Part shown: positions 26,100 to 34,756 of the stretch, piece by piece
Layout of the letters: each line of letters begins with the position of its first letter
Position numbering within the stretch: the stretch's first letter is position 1
DNA from: Marinirhabdus sp963793275
GTDB lineage: Bacteria > Bacteroidota > Bacteroidia > Flavobacteriales > Flavobacteriaceae
Reading direction: 5' to 3'
Length of the DNA stretch: 64,000 bases
Assembly: GCA_963793275.1 (NCBI GenBank)
Contig: CAWBZL010000003.1
Location: 186,001-250,000 of the forward strand
Position numbers and translations under genes: made by a program
Notes under the pieces: model-generated
What the model was told of the DNA's origin: nothing
Seen by the model: only the letters and a program-made list of their open reading frames with translations
The model's database searches: none

Positions 26100-26128
26100 G
26101 GGAAGCCGAAAACCATGTAGGAGTAGGT
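26100..26128 (+). promoter_or_regulatory. Conserved GCCGAAAAC leader element, copy 3
   Basis: GGGAAGCCGAAAACC followed by GTAGGAGTAGGT, ending 21 bp before the ATG at 26150. No TTTCGCGAC box was found upstream of this copy. Confidence 0.55.
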
Positions 26129-26149
26129 GTTATTTTAACTATTTAATTT

Positions 26150-26929
26150 ATGAAAAAAAGTACTTTTTTAATTGCATTAGCAACAGTATTATCTATCGGG
26201 CATGTAGTAGCTCAAACAAGCGAGTTTTGCAATGATATGGACACGTCAATTACTGGTGTAGATCAATACACTATACCTGTTATGGTAACAGCTACAGGTA
26301 TTATTGGTGCTGGAGCAAGCGATACTAAATTAGCATCTGTAGCAATAAACATTCAAAGTGATCTTGCTGAAGGTTTAGAGCTTTTCCTAGAGCCGCCGAG
26401 TGGAAATTTAGGCGCTAGATTAGCAGATGCCAATGGTGGTGTTGATGGACTTCAAACTGCTAAAGATTTTGTTTTTTCGGACGATATCTCAGGAACGGAT
26501 TATCCCGATGTCGCTGATTTTTTGGATGAGGCATCATTTGAGCCAATATTCAACTCGATAGAAGGTAACGATGGTTTTGAAATTACATTGGCCGGAGAAG
26601 CTATATCTGGTACTTGGAATTTAATAATAGAAAATACAAGTGGAGATCCTGGAACCGTTTTCGAAGTTTGTTTAAACTTTAGCAATGCAGTTTTAGGCAC
26701 AGAAGAGAGCTTTGCCTCTCGTATGGTTTTGTTTCCAAACCCAGCAAGCAGTACCTTGAACCTTACCGAAACTATCCAGAATTACACAATTTATAACATC
26801 TTAGGCAATAAAGTACTGGAAGGTACTGGCCAGGCTATCGATATTTCGTCTTTAAGCGAGGGAGTTTATATGGCAGAACTTACAAATGACGGGAACAAGA
26901 CTGTAGAGAAATTTGTTGTGAAGAAATAA
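26150..26929 (+). CDS. P-domain-like secreted protein with T9SS sorting domain
   Basis: 259 residues: signal peptide (MKKSTFLIALATVLSIGHVVAQ), then a domain resembling the proprotein convertase P domain (SVAINIQSDLAEGLELFLEP ... AISGTWNLIIENTSGDPGTVF), and a T9SS sorting domain from about residue 190 (MVLFPNPASSTLNLT to EKFVVKK). There is no protease domain; such stand-alone P domains are found in surface exoproteins. It carries the GCCGAAAAC leader and a terminator 40 bp downstream. Confidence 0.85.
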   Translation: MKKSTFLIALATVLSIGHVVAQTSEFCNDMDTSITGVDQYTIPVMVTATGIIGAGASDTKLASVAINIQSDLAEGLELFLEPPSGNLGARLADANGGVDGLQTAKDFVFSDDISGTDYPDVADFLDEASFEPIFNSIEGNDGFEITLAGEAISGTWNLIIENTSGDPGTVFEVCLNFSNAVLGTEESFASRMVLFPNPASSTLNLTETIQNYTIYNILGNKVLEGTGQAIDISSLSEGVYMAELTNDGNKTVEKFVVKK

Positions 26930-26968
26930 AATTTAAAATTTTTATATAATTTTTCAGGTCAAATACTG

Positions 26969-27003
26969 AAGGAAGATTTATACCTAATAAATCTTCCTTT
27001 TTA
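26969..27003 (+). terminator. Intrinsic terminator after the P-domain gene
   Basis: AAGGAAGATTTAT (26969-26981) pairs perfectly with ATAAATCTTCCTT (26987-26999), followed by a T-rich run. Confidence 0.92.
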
Positions 27004-27182
27004 TTACATGCCACACGATATTAATCTGAAACAATTCCTGGAATCATTCGGGTTAATATAAAATAGTGTAAGGGGAGCATAGCATATCTTGGGACTGTAA
27101 TGCTAAAAACTTAAAAATGATTGCTGTGCAATGTATTCATTTTTAAATTTTCACCACCCCGTTTTCAAGTTAGATTTCGATT

Positions 27183-28607
27183 TCAAGAATTGGCAATCCT
27201 ACTAATCATTCCAGCAAAGATAAAATAATGAAAAGGCAGCATGGCATACCAGTACAATCTTCCCCAGAGTCCGCGGGGTCTAAATGTGGCTGTCTGGTGT
27301 AGTACATTTTCCTTGTCTATTTCAAACTCCAGCCAGGCCTCCCCGGGAACGCGCATTTCAGCGAAAAGTAAGAGCCTTTTTTCTTTTTTGTCGGCTAGGA
27401 TCACTCTCCAGAAATCAAGACTGTCCCCATCATAAATTTTATTGGGATGGGTACGGCCTCTTCGTAAGCCTACACCACCAAAAAGCTTGTCTAAGTATCC
27501 TCTTATTTTCCATAACCAATTTCCGTAATACCATCCTTTTTTCCCGCCAATACTCCATATATTTTCTAAAGCCTTTTCCGGATTTTTTAATTTAATTTTT
27601 TGCATATCCTTTAAACAACCCTGGTCCGGCACTTCTACGTATTTTTTAAGATCTTTTCTGAAACGTCCACTTACCATACTATCTTTCCAGCTGGAAACCA
27701 CCTGGTTCTGTTTAATTTTTTTAAAGGCGAGGTCTATGGCTTCAAGATAGGTCACGGGTGTAATCTCCAGCATTTCCTGTAATCGGGTGTCTTTTGTAAT
27801 TACTTCAACCCGCATACTATCTACCAGATTTAGAGCCAGCTTGTACGATGTTGAGGTTACAAAATACAACCAATACGAAGATAACTTAGGCGACATAAAC
27901 GGTACATCAATAATAGCAAGACGTATATTTCTGCTCTTTGCGTAGCTAAGCATCATTTCTTTATAGGACAAAATATCGGGACCTCCAATATCAAAACTTT
28001 CACGATACGTTTTTTGGTTTCCCAACACACCGGTTAGATAGCTTAAAACATCTCTCACAGCAATAGGTTGGCAGCGCGTTTTAACCCATTTTGGAGTGAT
28101 CATTAGCGGTAGCTTTTCACACAGGTCACGTATAATTTCAAAAGATGCACTACCACTTCCTACAATAATGGCAGCTCTTAAAACAGTAAGGCTGGCTTTT
28201 CCGTTATATAAAATGTCTTCTACGTTTTTTCGGGACCAAAGATGCTTACTTAAGTTGGCTTCATTTACAATACCCCCCAGATATATAACCTGTTTGCATT
28301 GGGTGGATTCCAGATACGCATTAAAGTTTTTTGCCGAAATTTCCTCTTTTTCATCAAAATCGTCTGTAGAAGCAGACATAGAATGAATGAGATAATACGC
28401 TGCATCTATATCTTCAGGTAATTTTTCCGGTTTTACTTCATCCAAAAAATCTATTTCGATGATCTCAACTTTCTTTTTTAAATCTTCGCTAATAGAGAGT
28501 CTGTTTGCATTTCTCACCGAACAGACAATTTCGTGTCCCTGTTCTATGAGTAAAGGTAATAAGCGCATCCCAATGTAACCGTTGGCACCTGTAAGTAAAA
28601 TTTTCAA
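27183..28607 (-). CDS. SDR-family NAD(P)-binding protein with DUF2867 domain
   Basis: 474 residues. The N-terminal Rossmann fold has the glycine motif MKILLTGANGYIGMRLLP. The C-terminal part (about 310-474) is a DUF2867 domain (RRGRTHPNKIYDGDSLDFWRV, MRVPGEAWLEFEID) ending in a hydrophobic, possibly membrane-associated segment (YAMLPFHYFIFAGMI). The family is widespread with unknown substrate. It is transcribed away from the small membrane protein gene and ends about 180 bp after the preceding terminator. Confidence 0.87.
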   Translation of the reverse strand: MKILLTGANGYIGMRLLPLLIEQGHEIVCSVRNANRLSISEDLKKKVEIIEIDFLDEVKPEKLPEDIDAAYYLIHSMSASTDDFDEKEEISAKNFNAYLESTQCKQVIYLGGIVNEANLSKHLWSRKNVEDILYNGKASLTVLRAAIIVGSGSASFEIIRDLCEKLPLMITPKWVKTRCQPIAVRDVLSYLTGVLGNQKTYRESFDIGGPDILSYKEMMLSYAKSRNIRLAIIDVPFMSPKLSSYWLYFVTSTSYKLALNLVDSMRVEVITKDTRLQEMLEITPVTYLEAIDLAFKKIKQNQVVSSWKDSMVSGRFRKDLKKYVEVPDQGCLKDMQKIKLKNPEKALENIWSIGGKKGWYYGNWLWKIRGYLDKLFGGVGLRRGRTHPNKIYDGDSLDFWRVILADKKEKRLLLFAEMRVPGEAWLEFEIDKENVLHQTATFRPRGLWGRLYWYAMLPFHYFIFAGMISRIANS

Positions 28608-28749
28608 AATAGCTTAATTTGTTTAAAGATACGCCTCGTTAATTAAACAGTAATTGATTTTATAAAAATTTTACAACACTTTGGTAAGTTTACTATCTTT
28701 ATACAATAGAAACAAAACGAATAACGTCTCACCGGCGTGTGAAATACAT

Positions 28750-28953
28750 ATGAAAATATTAAAAACAGTTTTAGTTGTAGTTGGAGTTGTATTAATTGGT
28801 TTCGGACTCTACAACGCATTTGTACCCAAAGAAGTCCTGGATATTGGTCCGTTGGAAGTTTCGGCAAAAGAAGGGTTAAATAATCAAAGCCTCGCCATGA
28901 TCGGCTTAGGAGTTTTGGCTTTAGTAGCAGGTGCTTTCATGCGAAAGAGATAA
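28750..28953 (+). CDS. Small membrane protein
   Basis: 67 residues from ATG 28750, the first ATG giving a clean membrane helix; the frame is open further upstream from a TTG at 28681. Two hydrophobic segments (LKTVLVVVGVVLIGFGLY and LAMIGLGVLALVAGAF) flank a polar segment, ending in RKR. Similar small proteins are common in Flavobacteriaceae; function unknown. A TATCTTTA -7-like box lies about 50 bp upstream. Confidence 0.7.
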   Translation: MKILKTVLVVVGVVLIGFGLYNAFVPKEVLDIGPLEVSAKEGLNNQSLAMIGLGVLALVAGAFMRKR

Positions 28954-28993
28954 GATCTTATGCTTTTAGTTCTGAAGTTTTTTTTCTTATTTT

Positions 28994-29077
28994 CACTCAC
29001 CACTCTCCACTCTCCACTCTCCACTCTCCACTCTCCACTCTCCACTCTCCACTCACCACTCACCACTCACCACTCAC
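28994..29077. repeat. Tandem array of 12 heptamers (CACTCAC/CACTCTC)
   Basis: One CACTCAC, seven CACTCTC and four CACTCAC units follow one another without interruption; on the minus strand they read GTGAGTG and GAGAGTG. The array lies between the convergent ends of the small membrane protein gene and the gene at 29089. The minus strand is open through it only because of the repeat, so no protein is called. Confidence 0.95.
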
Positions 29078-29088
29078 CACTAATAAAT

Positions 29089-29514
29089 CTACAAATCCTC
29101 CAGCCTCGTCGGCGTAGCCTCAGCCTTTGCCGCTAAGACTTTATTCATAAAAGTGTGTGTAGCCTTTTCCTTTGCTTCAATTTTAATAAAATAGTCATCT
29201 CTATAAATGCTGTATTCTTCGCTTTTTCCCTTATAAAGCACTAGTTTATAATAAGGGATCACAAGTGCGTAACTTTCTAATAAACTTCTGAAGCCCACAA
29301 TAATTCCATTGGGTCGCATCTCAATATTGCATTGGTTTCGGTTACTGTCCAATACCAATAAATTATTTATTTGGACACTTGCCGTAGTAATGATCAATTT
29401 TGAAGACCCAATTCCGCGCATCTTTATACGGGTAGAAAGTGGAAAAGGCATACCTACTTCACTATTTATTTTACGCGAAGTTAATTTGTTATTGTAAGAG
29501 ACATTCAACAGCAT
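29089..29514 (-). CDS. Conserved hypothetical cytosolic protein
   Basis: 141 residues, no signal peptide or membrane segment. The sequence alternates strands (SSKLIITTASVQINNLLVLD, ALVIPYYKLVLYKG) and then a helical C-terminus (FMNKVLAAKAEATPTRLEDL), a pattern like PH-fold or GRAM-type small proteins, but I cannot assign a family. It starts 11 bp after the DUF2652 gene, so the two are probably co-transcribed. Confidence 0.7.
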   Translation of the reverse strand: MLLNVSYNNKLTSRKINSEVGMPFPLSTRIKMRGIGSSKLIITTASVQINNLLVLDSNRNQCNIEMRPNGIIVGFRSLLESYALVIPYYKLVLYKGKSEEYSIYRDDYFIKIEAKEKATHTFMNKVLAAKAEATPTRLEDL

Positions 29515-29525
29515 TGTAATAAATG

Positions 29526-30131
29526 TTAATCGCCATTTAAGGGTTTCAGGTTAATATAATGATACTTAATAGTACCTAAATGTTCTATTTCTAATTCTTC
29601 CGACTTCAATTTTGCCCAATCACAGTTTTCTTTAATATTTTGATCTTGGTATCTATTCAAAAGAGAATCCGAAATAAGCAGATATTCATCTATAGGAACA
29701 TTATTTTTAAGCAATCTATGCGCAGTAATCACATCTTCTCCCATCAATTTAATATGATTTCCTATTTGTACCATGCCAATTTCGTCGCCATAGTGAAGAA
29801 CTATTTTAAGCCCCAGAATTTCAGGAAAATCGATCTCTTTGTGGTCATCTTTAAATTTTTCCAACAAGGTATCCATTCGTTCATAAAATTGCGTGTAAAA
29901 GAGTTTGCATTGGTTTACTAGATCTTTAAATGGCGGCAGTTCCCCTTTTTTGAAAAACAAAACCGCATCACCTTCAATTTCGGAAACTTTTAAGTTCAGT
30001 TCGTTGCTGTAGATGATCTCATTTAATAAGGCAGGAATCACATGAGAACTCACATCTATATCTACGGAGCGCATAAATTCGGTAAATCCACTAATGTCCG
30101 GTATACAAATAAGGGCTGGGCTTGCTTTCAT
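29526..30131 (-). CDS. DUF2652 protein (cyclase-fold-like)
   Basis: 201 residues. Starts ALICIPDISGFTEFMRSVD, which resembles the metal-binding start of class III nucleotide cyclases, followed by EIEGDAVLFFKKG and IGNHIKLMGEDVITAHRLLKN. The DUF2652 family has this fold, but most members are not known to be active cyclases. It lies in a two-gene unit with the gene at 29089 and is divergent from argS. Confidence 0.8.
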   Translation of the reverse strand: MKASPALICIPDISGFTEFMRSVDIDVSSHVIPALLNEIIYSNELNLKVSEIEGDAVLFFKKGELPPFKDLVNQCKLFYTQFYERMDTLLEKFKDDHKEIDFPEILGLKIVLHYGDEIGMVQIGNHIKLMGEDVITAHRLLKNNVPIDEYLLISDSLLNRYQDQNIKENCDWAKLKSEELEIEHLGTIKYHYINLKPLNGD

Positions 30132-30248
30132 AGTTCAAATATTATGAACGTAAGATACAATGTAAACGCAAGGAACCCATAGTGATTAACATTCTCTTGA
30201 TTTTTTACTGAAACGCTCTGGAGGCATTACTTTCTTTTGAAATATAAC

Positions 30249-30256
30249 TATCTTTA
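30249..30256 (+). promoter_or_regulatory. -7-like box of the argS promoter
   Basis: TATCTTTA, one mismatch from TAnnTTTG, 18 bp before the argS start. Confidence 0.4.
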
Positions 30257-30274
30257 CACCCTTATACCAAGACC

Positions 30275-32053
30275 ATGAATTTGCAGGAAAATTTAGAACA
30301 ACACATAAAGAAAGCAGTTACCGAAACCTACGGAGTTTCCCTGGAAACAGTAGAGTTTCAAGCCACAAGAAAAGATTTTGAAGGCGATATAACCGTAGTT
30401 GTTTTTTCTATGCTACGCACTGTAAAAGGAAATCCCGTACAAATAGGGGAGACCATTGGAGAGTATCTTGTTGCGAACGTTACCGAAGTTTCAAAATTTA
30501 ATGTGGTAAAAGGGTTTTTAAACCTGGTGTTGAGCGATGCCTATTATCTGGATTTCTTCAATAGTATAAACAATTACGCGACCTACGGAACATTTGCAGC
30601 GGGTAAAGATGCTATGATGGTGGAGTATGCTTCGCCAAACACCAATAAACCACTGCATTTAGGACACATTCGTAATGTTCTCTTAGGCTATTCGGTTGCT
30701 GAAATTTTAAAAGCTTCGGGTAAAAAAGTCTATAAAACACAAATTATAAACGATCGCGGCATTCATATCTGTAAAAGTATGCTGGCGTGGGAACGGTATG
30801 GAGATGGTGAAACACCGCAGTCTTCCGGGTTAAAAGGTGATAAACTGGTTGGGAATTACTACGTGCGTTTTGATAAAGAATATAAGAAAGAGATAAACAC
30901 GCTCATCGAAAAAGGTGTTGCCGAAAAAGACGCAAAAACCGAAGCTCCTATTTTACTGGAAGCCCAGGAAATGCTCCGTAAATGGGAAGCAGGCGATCCT
31001 GAAGTTGTGGCGCTGTGGAAAAAAATGAACGGCTGGGTGTACCAGGGTTTTGATGCTACCTACGACAGCCTAGGTGTAGATTTCGATAAAAATTATTACG
31101 AAAGCGATACCTACCTGCTTGGGAAAGACTTTATACAAACGGGACTTGAAAAAGGCGTATTTGAAAAAGATCCGGATGGCTCTGTTTGGTGTGATCTTAC
31201 AGCAGAAGGCCTCGATAGAAAAATTGTGTTACGTAGCGATGGTACTGCTGTGTATATGACGCAGGATATTGGAACGGCCATACAGCGGGCGAAAGACTTT
31301 CCGGATGTAAACGGGATGATCTACACCGTTGGAAATGAACAGGAATATCATTTTCAGGTGTTATTTTTAATCTTGAAAAAACTTGGGTTCAGTTGGGCTG
31401 AAAGTTTATACCATTTAAGTTATGGGATGGTAGATCTGCCTTCGGGAAAAATGAAAAGTCGTGAAGGCACTGTTGTAGATGCCGACGATCTAATTGAAGA
31501 TATGGCAGCAACGGCCAAGGAAATTTCAGAAGAACTCGGCAAAATTGATGAATTTACAAGCGAAGAAAAAGAGCAACTGTATAAAACCATTGGTTTAGGA
31601 GCGCTTAAATATTATCTCTTAAAAGTGGATCCCAGGAAACGAATTCTATTCGATCCTCAGGAAAGTGTAGATTTTCAAGGAAATACGGGACCTTTTATTC
31701 AATACACCTATGCGCGTATTCAGTCTATTTTAAGAAAAGCCAATCATAATGTCACCCCGAAACCGATTGAAGGGTCGATAGGACTACACGAAAAAGAAAA
31801 GGAACTCCTTAAGATCTTACAGCAATTTCCGGAGGTGATTCAGTTGGCAGCTGTAAATTACAGCCCTGCTTTGGTGGCAAATTATACGTATGATCTGGTA
31901 AAGGAATTTAATTCATTCTACCAGAATGTACCCATTTTTGGTGCCGAAGATTCCACCGAAATAGCGTTTAGAGTATCGCTCTGCGACGCTGTAGGAAACG
32001 TCATTAAAACCGCATTCTCTTTACTTGGGATTCAGGTGCCGGATAAGATGTAG
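30275..32053 (+). CDS. argS: Arginyl-tRNA synthetase
   Basis: 592 residues. The additional N-terminal domain is followed by the class I signature SPNTNKPLHLGHIRNVLLG (HxGH about residue 128), the degenerate KMSKS-type motif GKMKSREGTVV (about 391), and the alpha-helical anticodon-binding domain ending SLLGIQVPDKM. It charges tRNA-Arg. It stands alone, divergent from the DUF2652 gene and convergent with the TonB receptor gene. Confidence 0.97.
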   Translation: MNLQENLEQHIKKAVTETYGVSLETVEFQATRKDFEGDITVVVFSMLRTVKGNPVQIGETIGEYLVANVTEVSKFNVVKGFLNLVLSDAYYLDFFNSINNYATYGTFAAGKDAMMVEYASPNTNKPLHLGHIRNVLLGYSVAEILKASGKKVYKTQIINDRGIHICKSMLAWERYGDGETPQSSGLKGDKLVGNYYVRFDKEYKKEINTLIEKGVAEKDAKTEAPILLEAQEMLRKWEAGDPEVVALWKKMNGWVYQGFDATYDSLGVDFDKNYYESDTYLLGKDFIQTGLEKGVFEKDPDGSVWCDLTAEGLDRKIVLRSDGTAVYMTQDIGTAIQRAKDFPDVNGMIYTVGNEQEYHFQVLFLILKKLGFSWAESLYHLSYGMVDLPSGKMKSREGTVVDADDLIEDMAATAKEISEELGKIDEFTSEEKEQLYKTIGLGALKYYLLKVDPRKRILFDPQESVDFQGNTGPFIQYTYARIQSILRKANHNVTPKPIEGSIGLHEKEKELLKILQQFPEVIQLAAVNYSPALVANYTYDLVKEFNSFYQNVPIFGAEDSTEIAFRVSLCDAVGNVIKTAFSLLGIQVPDKM

Positions 32054-32155
32054 CGGTGTTTACTAGTCTTTTTTACTTTTTGAATAGGTTGATCGTTTTC
32101 CTGGCAAACATATTCATAGGATAAGGAGAACCGTCAGGTAACTAGACAAACCCTG

Positions 32156-34756
32156 TTAAAACAGCAACTGAAAAGAAATATTGGGTGTTAGTCCCAGTGA
32201 AAACTCATCGACACGGCGAATGGTGGAAATGCCTTCCACATTTTCCAGAATGTAATAGCGGTTTAACGAGTTGCTTCTGTTTAAAATATTTAAGACAGCA
32301 AGACTTATGTTGCCTTTAAATGTTTCATCTATTTTAAATTTATATGCTGCCGAAAAATCACTTCTAAAATAGCTTGGTAATGTTTCGTTATTTGGAGAAT
32401 TAAAATTAACTGTTGCAGTACCATCGACCATTACAACTGTGTTTCCGGCAACGGGTGAGGTGTAAGGCAAGCCGCTTTTGAAAGTATTCCCTAATGAAAA
32501 ACTAAAATTTTTATAATCGTAAGATCCTGCCAGTGTAATAGAATGATTGCTGTCCAGATTGTTTCTAAAAGTTTCTGGTTGGAGTTGGACGAAGCTATAG
32601 GTATTATCCTGGTAGGTATAGCTTAGCCAGATATTTGTATTCACTAATTTTTTATTGAGAGAAATTTCGGCTCCTTTTACGTTGTATTCACCCGTAAAAT
32701 TTGTGTCTTGTAACTGATTTCTAAAACCAAGATTTGCAGTGTTTATATTTTCTATTTTTTTCAGAAAAAATTCCGTGGCAACGATCCAATTTTGTTGACT
32801 GTAATTTAAACCTACACCTATTTGTTTGCTTTCTAAAAACTGGTTGTTTTTACCATCTGCAACCAACCAATCGCGGGTTTCTACACCCAGCAAGTTGTTA
32901 TTTATATTTACAGTTTGGTAGACTGCCTGGTGTTTTAATTCGCCGGATACCGTTGCGCGCCATTGTTTGTTTAACTTCTGGTCTATATGAAATCTTGGCT
33001 CAATAAAGTTATCTGAAACAGTTGGATATTGTGTGAAACGAACCCCCGCAGCGACATTGGTATTTCCATTAAAAAAACTCCCGGTACTCCCCGCAAAAAA
33101 GGCATTAGAAAACAAACTGTTTTCATCGGTTTCAATAGTGGTGCTGTTGCTGTTTGTTTGAGCATCTACAATCTCTGTATCTGTATATTGATACCCTCCG
33201 GTTAGCATTATTTCTTCGTGTATCTTATACGAGATATCTACTTTAACTCCTTTTTCAGTTACTTTATTCTGGTTGGAAGCAAGTAAAGCCAGGTCTACGT
33301 TATTTGTAAATTCACTTCTGGTATAATTACTTTGGTACACTAAAATTCTTGAAGTAAGCGGAATGTGTTTACTCCAATTGTGTTGCCAGGACAACCCATT
33401 CGTGGTATTTTGTTGTTCCAGCTCACTTTCTAATACTGAAGAATCCTCTTCAGAAATGAATCTTTCTGTAAATTGTAATTTGTTATCTATGGTGAGAAAA
33501 TGGTAGCTCACTTCGTCTTGTGGTGTGATGTTCCAGAGTGCTTTTACCGAAACATCCAAAAAGTTGAATGCTTCGTCTGTGGATCGCACGCCGTCCGTGG
33601 CATTATTTTGTAGGTTAGTCACCACGGTATTTTGAAATACCTTACTAAAAAACTTATTATACACCGGGTTTCCAATCCCTGTATTAATAGAAGACCGTCC
33701 GGAGATGGTAAGCAGCAATTTTTCAGAAACAGGGATCTCTCCATAGCCATTTGCGCTGGTTAAATTAATCCCCAAACCACCCTGAAATTTCTCCGGAATG
33801 CTGGTGTTGGATTCCAACGCAATAACGCCGGACACGCCTTCTCCATAGCGTGCATTCGTTCCGTTTTTATAAATAGTAACATTTCTGGTAAGATTAGGAT
33901 TAAAAGCAGAAATTAATCCAAAAAAATGCCCGGTCTGGTACATTCTAATATCGTCCCAGAGTATTAAAAACTCGTCCGCTGTTCCCCCACGAACGTTGAG
34001 GTTGGAGGCTGTTTCATCTGCGCTTTCAATTCCTGGTAATGCCTGTGCAATCTGCAACACATCCGGTTCAAGAAGGCTTGGGAGTATGTCAAAGTTTTTG
34101 TTGGAAATAGTTGTGGCGCCCTGCACATTTCTGGAAATACCTTTTGTGATAAAATCGGTTAACACGACTTCCGGCAAATAAGTATAGGATTGAGATACAT
34201 AAATAAATGGACACTTGGAAGTAACGGAAAGGTTTTGTGCATTAATGGTACGTGCCAGAAATCCGTTAATGAGAATATTTATTTCTTCATTCTCGGCAAT
34301 ACTTTTCAGGCTGAAATTTCCGCCGCTATCGGTTGTTGTAATGGTATTTTTTGTGACTATTTCGGCATTTTCGACAGGGAAGCTGCTTTCGGTATCTATT
34401 AAAATTCCGCAAACGGAAATTGTATCAAACTGCTTTACCGCTACTGCAATATAGCGCTCGTCAATTTGAGTAAACTGAAGATTCCCGGACTCGGAAAGCT
34501 GGGTTAATGTTTGCTGAAGTGTAAGAGAATTTGAAGGTTTTGGGACATCAATAGTTTTCAAATCACTTCTTATGTATGAAAATTTTACATCGAAGGATTT
34601 TTCAACCTGCTTCAGTATTTTGAGGAGTGGAACCTTTTCGGTTGACGTTTGCGATACCACAGGGAAAATTGTAAAAAGAAACAGGAATAACAAACAAAAT
34701 AAGTGCTTATTTCGAATAATTTTTAGGGGAGATAGTAATACTTGTTTCGCTTTCAA
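32156..34756 (-). CDS. TonB-dependent receptor with N-terminal signalling domain
   Basis: 866 residues: signal peptide (CLLFLFLFTIFPVVSQ), STN domain (about 45-105, KILKQVEKSFDVKFSYI), carboxypeptidase-regulatory-like domain (about 110-190), plug (about 215-320, ISNKNFDILPSLLEPDVLQI and LNVRGGTADEFLILWDD), and a large outer-membrane barrel ending in a phenylalanine (NISFQLLF). The STN domain contacts FecR, encoded just upstream, so this is the receptor of a FecIRA-type cell-surface signalling set. The ligand is unknown. Its start overlaps the end of fecR by 50 bp. Confidence 0.92.
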   Translation of the reverse strand: MKAKQVLLSPLKIIRNKHLFCLLFLFLFTIFPVVSQTSTEKVPLLKILKQVEKSFDVKFSYIRSDLKTIDVPKPSNSLTLQQTLTQLSESGNLQFTQIDERYIAVAVKQFDTISVCGILIDTESSFPVENAEIVTKNTITTTDSGGNFSLKSIAENEEINILINGFLARTINAQNLSVTSKCPFIYVSQSYTYLPEVVLTDFITKGISRNVQGATTISNKNFDILPSLLEPDVLQIAQALPGIESADETASNLNVRGGTADEFLILWDDIRMYQTGHFFGLISAFNPNLTRNVTIYKNGTNARYGEGVSGVIALESNTSIPEKFQGGLGINLTSANGYGEIPVSEKLLLTISGRSSINTGIGNPVYNKFFSKVFQNTVVTNLQNNATDGVRSTDEAFNFLDVSVKALWNITPQDEVSYHFLTIDNKLQFTERFISEEDSSVLESELEQQNTTNGLSWQHNWSKHIPLTSRILVYQSNYTRSEFTNNVDLALLASNQNKVTEKGVKVDISYKIHEEIMLTGGYQYTDTEIVDAQTNSNSTTIETDENSLFSNAFFAGSTGSFFNGNTNVAAGVRFTQYPTVSDNFIEPRFHIDQKLNKQWRATVSGELKHQAVYQTVNINNNLLGVETRDWLVADGKNNQFLESKQIGVGLNYSQQNWIVATEFFLKKIENINTANLGFRNQLQDTNFTGEYNVKGAEISLNKKLVNTNIWLSYTYQDNTYSFVQLQPETFRNNLDSNHSITLAGSYDYKNFSFSLGNTFKSGLPYTSPVAGNTVVMVDGTATVNFNSPNNETLPSYFRSDFSAAYKFKIDETFKGNISLAVLNILNRSNSLNRYYILENVEGISTIRRVDEFSLGLTPNISFQLLF

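Noticed and set aside
28884..29066. Minus-strand frame encoding repeated SGEWRVE units
   Set aside because: The frame is a by-product of the heptamer array, which keeps one strand open; no start context, no family, and the array lies in a spacer between convergent genes.
28994..29077. CRISPR-like array
   Set aside because: Units are 7 bp without spacers; it is a simple tandem repeat.
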